Assembly (NCBI GenBank): GCA_028532985.1
Contig: JANCIK010000006.1
Coordinates: 3,348,001 to 3,412,000, forward strand
Direction of reading: 5' to 3'
Origin: Stropharia rugosoannulata
Lineage: Eukaryota; Basidiomycota; Agaricomycetes; Agaricales; Strophariaceae
DNA: 64,000 nt
Shown here one piece after another: positions 57,886 through 64,000 of this stretch (its first letter is position 1; each line of letters starts with the position of its first letter). Made by a program: the position numbers and the translations under genes. The notes under the pieces were generated by a model. It was not told where the DNA came from, ran no database searches, and was given only the letters and a program-made list of their open reading frames with translations.

Positions 57886-59709
57886 CCCCAAAGTACTCTG
57901 GAGAGGCTATGGGGTTATGGATAGGTAGGTGAACTGTGAGGTCCGGATGTTTGATAACCTATCGACGACTTTATATACGATGCACCCTGTTCCGATGACT
58001 TAAATTTGGGCGCTAAGCGCACGCTTGATGTACCCATTTGCACACCAAAACGTGTGACAGTGGACGTTTGCAAACTTCTTTCATGCCGGCAACATCGGTC
58101 CTCAACAACTCAGTCCTACTATACATGGGCCTGCAGAGACACCACCGTGGTAGTTCTTCGCTGTATTAGTGCGGAGTCAAGACAGCATCGAGGGCCATCT
58201 GAAGCAAATCTGAAGGATAACAGATGGATAGGCGCCTGCCATGGAATCAGTGGTGTTGTGCCTTTGGTGGATCTGGCTAACCTGTCGGAGAACCTCCGAG
58301 GGTCAAATGGTCAAAAGCGGTGACGGGCAAGCTGTAGAGTACAGTTCAAACAGTTCAAAACACATATGCGGGTGAGAAGTCGGCGTCATCAGTGGATCAT
58401 CATTGCGAATCTCCGCTCCGGGGAAATGATGGCTAAGTGTTGGCTAATGCCAAACCCATATGTTGCTCATATGTACATATCTTATAAGTATGTTTCTCAT
58501 TTTGCTCAAGTGAATGCAGTGCATAATATGTTTAGTTATACATAGTTAGTACACAGAACTGTGTACTACTAGCTGTGTGGCTATACAATATTTTCTTGAG
58601 AAACATGTTACGCAGTATGGTAGTGTTAGTTAACGGCCTTGGATATCCGCCGTTAGATGAGTCAGATCTCTGCAACCCGCAGTGTCGTCGGGCGCTTAGT
58701 GATCATTTTAAGCAAATTTTAACCATGTCCGGTGATTGTTTCCAAACATAGTCTATTATTTTGAGAAGGGGGCCTCTAGGCGTTTTTGGGCCTTTTGCGT
58801 TACATTGACTCACAGCATTCTTTAACTAATGTAAAGCGGAGTCATTTTGCGAGAGTAGCGCTGAAATCTCTGCGAGATGTGGCGCTACATTCAGAAGCCA
58901 GAAAACTTGGCTGGATACCCGTGTTTGTCGAAAAAATAAAATGCGAAAAACATACGTTCCCGTGATTATTTTACCAAGAGTCAAGAATAATGTACTAGAG
59001 GCTAAGACTTTGTACCTGAGGGGCAATTATAGGTAATTATGTATGCATGTGTATAATAAATTATATTCAAGTAGGTTCCGCTCGATTAAGTCATTAGGGT
59101 GCATTTACCAGGTCCAGCTAGCTTCGAAAAGGTAGGGTACACTGAATACTTCTGATCAAGAGGGATGGACTACTAGTTATCAAAGCTTTATTTTCGTGAT
59201 TTCACTTGGATTTCACGAGAATAAATCACCGGGTGTTCTATAAGAGGTGCAAAGTAAGTCGTGCCTTTCTGGCTACCCCCGTCTCTGTCATGATACAGTA
59301 ATTTATGGTGAATGCCAGTGAATATCTGCTACGTTTTAGACCCTTTTAGTCTAACTGGTGCCCGGTGATGACCCTAGGTTGAACTTTGATCTGTGTTCAA
59401 AACATATGTCCTACGGCCGTACGGTCTTCTACTACACTGTTGAAAGACCCTGTCGCATCGATCGTCTATCCAATTTAGAAGCTCGATCTTACATTTCTGA
59501 CCTTATTACTATGCATTCAATCAGTTGATTCGCTCATTCTGAATGAAAGCATGCAATTCCAGATTTGTTCCAGATGATAAGATTGGGCGAAGAATGTTTA
59601 GGGCAGGTACATTCTTTCTTTAGCCAGAATTCACATGTTTGCTGATTGAATTCCATGTGCTTTTAGCGTCAGAATCTTCTTGTTGTTCCCCCCCATCTCC
59701 GTCCTCGCT
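57886..59709. other. Long intergenic region between the calpain gene and OPI1
   Basis: About 1.8 kb. Both genes start outward from it. It is AT-rich from 58.4 kb on. A 105-codon frame at 58006-58323 and shorter ones have no family features. The last 100 bases before 59710 contain a CT-rich leader typical of fungal start sites. Confidence 0.4.
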
Positions 59710-62189
59710 ATGGAGGACAACCGCCAGCTTCTAGATGATCAGGACGAGTCAGTACGTATTGCTGTGAAGGCGCTGGATGATATGCGCAACAGTGGTATGC
59801 GGCACGATAGTGAGTCGCATCTTCATCATCTATGGAGCTAAATCTCATAAATACGGTAAGGCACTAGGCGCCTGCCTTCACCTGAAGCCCACCCTTCGTC
59901 GTCCAAAACGTCTCAAACTACGCCATCATCAACTTCTTCGCAGTCTCGGGATTTGTCGGTCATGTCGGAGGCGTCGTCTAGCGCGCCTGCGTTTGTTACA
60001 AGAATGTCGAGTCTGCCTATCGTCGGTTCGGCCATGCGAGTGTACGAGCAAGGAAAGGCGTCTTCGAGGGTCATGAAGGTAATGTTTTGGCTACGCCCAC
60101 CAGCGCGGCGCTAAATCAGCATGTATGATATGTAGTACGGTGCCGAGATGATGGAGTCTAGTGTCAAGGCCGTTTCTAGACCTGTTATTGATCGACTTCC
60201 GGTGAACGTTAATCAACTCGATGATTTCGCATGTCGCCAATTGGACAGGGTGAGCTCTGAATCTTTTATCTCTGGTGGCTGTTAATTCACCGAGCTTTGG
60301 TAGTTGGATCGATATCGACGACCATCGGCTGGCTCCGACCAGCAGTCGCCGTCAAGTATGCCAATTTCTCCTACCTCATCTCTTTCTTCAGAGTTACACA
60401 CCAGGCCCAAGCTAAAAACGAAGACATTGGATGGAACCGCTAATGATGACGATAGCTACAGGGAAGAGGACACCCGTTCATCATCGCAACGTTGGAGTGG
60501 TGAGCGAAAAGTACCAAACTGGTTGGAAGGTTTGTGTCATTAATAATGTCACTCTCATTGATTTCAGCTAACAACATTTACAGCAAACGAGCCATTTGTT
60601 TCTTCTGTACCATCGGCACCTAGCGAAACACGATCATCAACCCCAACCCAAAATGGGGAGGAAGAGCGGGCACAATCCCAAAGTATTGCATCAGAAAGTG
60701 AACAACAGCAGGTTGCCCAGCGGAGTCGGTGGCAAGCTGTCCTTCTGGAGGCCGGTGGTCTTAGCGCCGCTCTCAGCGAAGAAAGTATGCGTCGCCTAAA
60801 ATACTGTCTTCAATGGCTACAGGTGTGCATCTAATGTTTCTAGACGCTCGTCTATCATAACATATGGATTCTTACATAGTATGCAACTGCTCACATTGAC
60901 GCGCAAATACTCATCTTACGCGACTTCACGGCCAACCTCCAACCTATGCCTTCCGATAACACTTCTTCCAGACGACGCCCTCCCATCTCTGAAGAACACA
61001 TGCGTAAACTTACTGATGTACGGCGCGACATTGTCCACACAATCCGCCAGGTAGTTGATGTTGTCAGCAAATACGCCGGCGGCGCGCTCCCCGAGCCTGC
61101 TCGTAATCGTGTCCGTGGGTTCATATTAAAGCTACCGCAACGCTGGGCGTCACGAGCGGGCCCCGTTTCTGCGTCAACCGCAGGTATCACTGCGGTTGGT
61201 GCTGAACGCGATACTGTTGCGGCTGCTGCAGGACACGGCACGGGAGCGGTCCGCAGACCCGGGGGGACGCGGCGGGCGGCCCACAGGGAGCGGGGAACAG
61301 GCGCACCGGAGCCGGGAATGCGCTCTGGACAAAGTTCACGCGCACCCTCACCTTCATCTTCTCCGCGAATCGCCCGTGCTTCTCTTGGAGGCGGGCATTC
61401 ACGACACGGAGAGACGAGTGAGCATCCCCACGGGGAGCCGGTCTCTGCGAGCGCAGCGCTAGTGGCATCCCAACGTATTCTGACACTCGCCACTGAAAGT
61501 TTGGATATGATGCGCAACGTTACCGGTGTCGTGAAGGACAGTCTGGATAGAGCGGATGCGTGTGTTTTTTTTTCTTGAAGGCTTCTTGACTGTTATATAA
61601 TGGCTAACTTCTCTTTAACCACAGGTGGGTTGGCCGTTTGCGCACCGTCGGCATCCAGCGTGGTGGTCAAGAAGGGGAGAATGGCGGGGAACTCGAATTT
61701 ACAGAGAGCGATTTAGCTCATATGCGCCATCGGCGCAATGATAGCACCCAATCAACTGTGTATGACGATATGGATGCTGGCAGTACAGGCAGCTATCCTT
61801 CACCGTTTTTCTCCCGTGCACCAGGACCCTCTGGCAATTATTCTACAGGCTTCTCTTCGGATGCCTCTACTGCCTGGGGATCGAGTATACCCTCTACTCC
61901 TGGAGGTGGCGCACATACGCCATCCGGATCCATCGGAACTGCGCCAAGTCCCGGGGCTGTGGCAATGGCAATTCCGCTTGGAGCGATGAGCCTCGCATCG
62001 CGGTACAACACGCCGAAGAGTGTCGCCGCGTCCTTACCTGAAGAAGACGAGGAACCCGAGTTGGACACCGTTTCCTATGGTAAGGGCCTCACCGCTGGAA
62101 CTGGCGCTGTGCGTGTTGTGGGTATGGATGCTGAAAGCGGAGAGGAGGGAACAGGAACTAACCACCACAAGATGGAAGTAGATGTTTAA
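59710..62189 (+). CDS. OPI1: Opi1 family transcriptional regulator of phospholipid genes
   Basis: Starts MEDNRQLLDDQDESVRIAVK at 59710 and continues ALDDMRNSG. The Opi1 core includes VTRMSSLPIVGSAMRVYEQG, YGAEMMESSVKAVSRPVIDR and LDDFACRQLDRL, then a Ser-rich linker, RWQAVLLEAGGLSAALSEES and MRRLKYCLQWLQYATAHIDA, and a C-terminal helical block ASQRILTLATESLDMMRNVT. It ends TNHHKMEVDV at 62189. In yeast, Opi1 is held at the ER by phosphatidic acid and represses INO1-type genes when released. In Agaricomycetes the family is longer and its targets are less known. Seven or so exons; the largest (60890-61560) is Ser/Arg/Gly-rich. No frame break seen. Confidence 0.85.
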
Positions 62190-62645
62190 CCCTCCCCTTC
62201 TACATCCGTGTTCGTAACCGCTTCTCCTGATGCGGCCCTTGGATTGGTCCCCTTGGACCGATGGGGAGACCACACTACTCAACACCCGAATTGACATCTC
62301 TCCGACTTTCTCTCCTGTCAATTCGTCGATTATGTTCTTACTCGTGATACACCGTCTTACCTTCTCTTCTCTGGATTACTCACTATGCACACTATAATAT
62401 AGTGCAGCCGATTCAATATCTTTCTTCTTTGATATGTCAGTTCGCCATGCCACCTCACTCACTTTTACTTTACAATATGCACCACTCTCCTTCCCTAGCC
62501 TGTGTCTTTCTCTTCTTCTCTTTCCTTCTCGTCTCATCTCCATCTCTCATTTTTGGCATTGTTTTCCTTCTTCTTTATCTTCCTTTCTATTCGCATCACA
62601 TCATCATCAGAGTTATAGGATTGCGTTTGTATTACTGCCACTTAT
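62190..62645. other. OPI1 3' region
   Basis: About 450 bases, T/C-rich with TTTCTC runs, probably 3' UTR and terminator. It ends sharply at 62646 where homology to the FunK1-B flank starts. Confidence 0.45.
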
Positions 62646-62800
62646 TATTCTACATATTTATCCTATGCATTTCTCTTCTGTGCTACTCGGTACTCGCTTG
62701 GAACGAGGTTCTTTACCTGCGGTATGCGTAGCCTGTTGAAAATCTGTCTAAATCCACGCAAAGCTTTGGTTTCATTTGCGTTTAGCATGCGCGTGACCTT
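62646..62800 (+). repeat. 155-bp block shared with the flank of FunK1-B, copy 2
   Basis: Near-identical, inverted copy of 44094-44248. Right after it (from about 62804) the sequence switches to the flank of FunK1-C (CACGTGTGGATGCGTCATGC). Confidence 0.8.
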
Positions 62801-62880
62801 TCACGTGTGGATGCGTCATGCTTTGGACCGTGGACGTGGCCCAAACATGGCTCTGAACGAACATCTTGGAAGACCTGAAG

Positions 62881-64000
62881 ATGATGTTGTATAGATGTGC
62901 GAGCAACGCGATTTCGATGTCACCACATCCTCACAAAATAAGCGGCCGAGCGACATCCGTACTTCACTGTGTCAATAATGACATGCAGCTTGCTTGTAAG
63001 ATCTCAAACCCAGAGGTCCAACGGTCCAATGAGGGCGACATGCTGGCTCTTATCGACGTATTATGTACGAAGGACGACGAGACGTTGAAAAATTATGGAC
63101 CGACAGTTTATTTTCGCGGTGATCTAAAGGGATGTTCTACATTGCGCGTCCAAAGCATACTCGGACTGGACGCCAGGGGATTTCACGCACTCCGGATTCT
63201 CGTTCTTCAGAAGCTAACCCCAATTACACAGTTAAAGGGACGTGCGTTTGTCAAAGCATGGTTTGACGCTGTAACATGTACGTTCTTGAACTTGTTGAAC
63301 TGCTGCCCGTTGTCGTTAACGCATTCCTAAGGTCATGCATTTCTTTGGAGATATGGGATCGAGCACGGCGACCCTAGCCTCTGGAACATGATGTACAGCC
63401 CCACTGATCAGTGCGGCGTGCTGACCGACTTTGACCTGTCCACCGTTCAGTGGCTGGAACGTATTCCTGGCGACCAGCGAACCGGCACTGTTCCATTTAT
63501 GGCCATTGACCTCTTACAGAAAGAGTACTGGGACGGAGAACTGACTCGATACTACCACCATGAGCTTGAAGCATTCCTATGGGCTCTCCTCTTTGTCTGT
63601 CTTTGCTATGAAGGCGGTAAACGTGTCTCTCCATCCAATGTGCCAGGCCGTGAAGTGATCGGTGCCGACTACACCAATCAGTGGCTTGACTCGGACTTTG
63701 ATACCGTCGGTATAAGAAAGCATGGTTTTATCTGTATGAAACCCCTGGCAAAAATCTCACGAATGGTCACCCCCGATTTTTCTGACGTGACAACGGTGTT
63801 TATGGACCTTTACATGCTTACGCGACGTTTAATTGGCCAAAACATCCTCTGGAGATCAGAACGGGATCCAACAGAACAGAATCCTTTGGACTTTTCTGCC
63901 AAGATTTGGACCTCATTTACAGAAGTTCTGAAATCGCCGACATTTGAATTCCTCGAGACAATAAGAATCGACAACTTCGAGAAATACAAGCCTGTCTTTG
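62881..64000 (+). pseudogene. FunK1 kinase, copy D (same internal deletion as C, cut by the window end)
   Basis: Starts with the same new frame as copy C (MMLYRCASNAISMSPHPHKI at 62881) and the same join of GATTTCGA to TGTCACC. The intron near 63280-63331 and the catalytic loop HGDPSLWNMM are kept. Around 63700-63760 it differs from the other copies (GIRKHGFICMKPLAKIS), suggesting local drift. The sequence is still open in the kinase frame at 64000, so the 3' end lies outside. It is inverted relative to copy C, about 17 kb away. Like C it is probably a decayed duplicate. Confidence 0.7.

Noticed and set aside
58006..58323. Open frame of 105 codons upstream of the calpain gene
   Set aside because: No family features, and a region of this composition can stay open by chance; nothing supports expression.

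Overview
The window is nuclear DNA of a filamentous basidiomycete, most likely a mushroom-forming Agaricomycete. Genes are split by many introns, mostly about 50-60 bp with GT..AG ends. Several protein families are typical of that class: FunK1 kinases, DUF6533 membrane proteins, a CxC5 protein of KDZ transposons, and fungal forms of HAUS6, Opi1 and an SreA/Urbs1-type GATA factor. No ribosomal RNA, CRISPR array or convincing tRNA was seen.

Layout. 0-6.3 kb: a secreted GH76 mannanase-like enzyme and a DUF6533 seven-helix protein (both minus), then ribosomal protein eL37 (plus). 6.3-13.4 kb: about 7 kb without a convincing gene, carrying GATA-type motifs and a 23-bp palindrome. 13.4-16.9 kb: a two-finger GATA factor of the iron/siderophore repressor family with unusually long introns inside both fingers. 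18.2-27.6 kb: HAUS6, a phytase-like secreted or membrane-anchored protein, an ABC-F ATPase and a methyltransferase. 28.2-46 kb: a repeat-rich accessory block with three of the window's four FunK1 kinase copies, interrupted by CWC27 (spliceosomal cyclophilin), an unknown membrane protein, a tiny four-exon secreted Cys-rich peptide, ARG7 (ornithine acetyltransferase) and a KDZ-related CxC5 fragment. 46.4-62.2 kb: a GDP-fucose O-fucosyltransferase-like type II protein, a MYND-finger gene that looks frameshifted, MMS2 and HSE1 on a shared divergent promoter, a calpain and OPI1. 62.9-64 kb: the fourth FunK1 copy, cut by the window end.

The most interesting structure is the FunK1 family. Copies A (plus, 28.2-31.0 kb) and B (minus, 41.4-43.95 kb) form a large inverted pair. 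Copies C (minus, 44.6-45.8 kb) and D (plus, 62.9 kb to the end) form a second inverted pair, and both carry the same internal deletion of about 1.4 kb. D's 5' flank joins a 155-bp block found upstream of B to sequence found upstream of C, so it is a recombinant mosaic. The second theme is the GATA factor: three perfect ATCTGATAA sites, the published SreA-type target, lie in its upstream desert and in its third intron, which suggests autoregulation.

The ordinary genes are housekeeping: ribosome, splicing, ESCRT-0, Ubc13-Mms2 ubiquitin signalling, augmin, arginine synthesis and phospholipid regulation. They do not form one pathway. All exon borders come from reading splice sites and protein families by eye.
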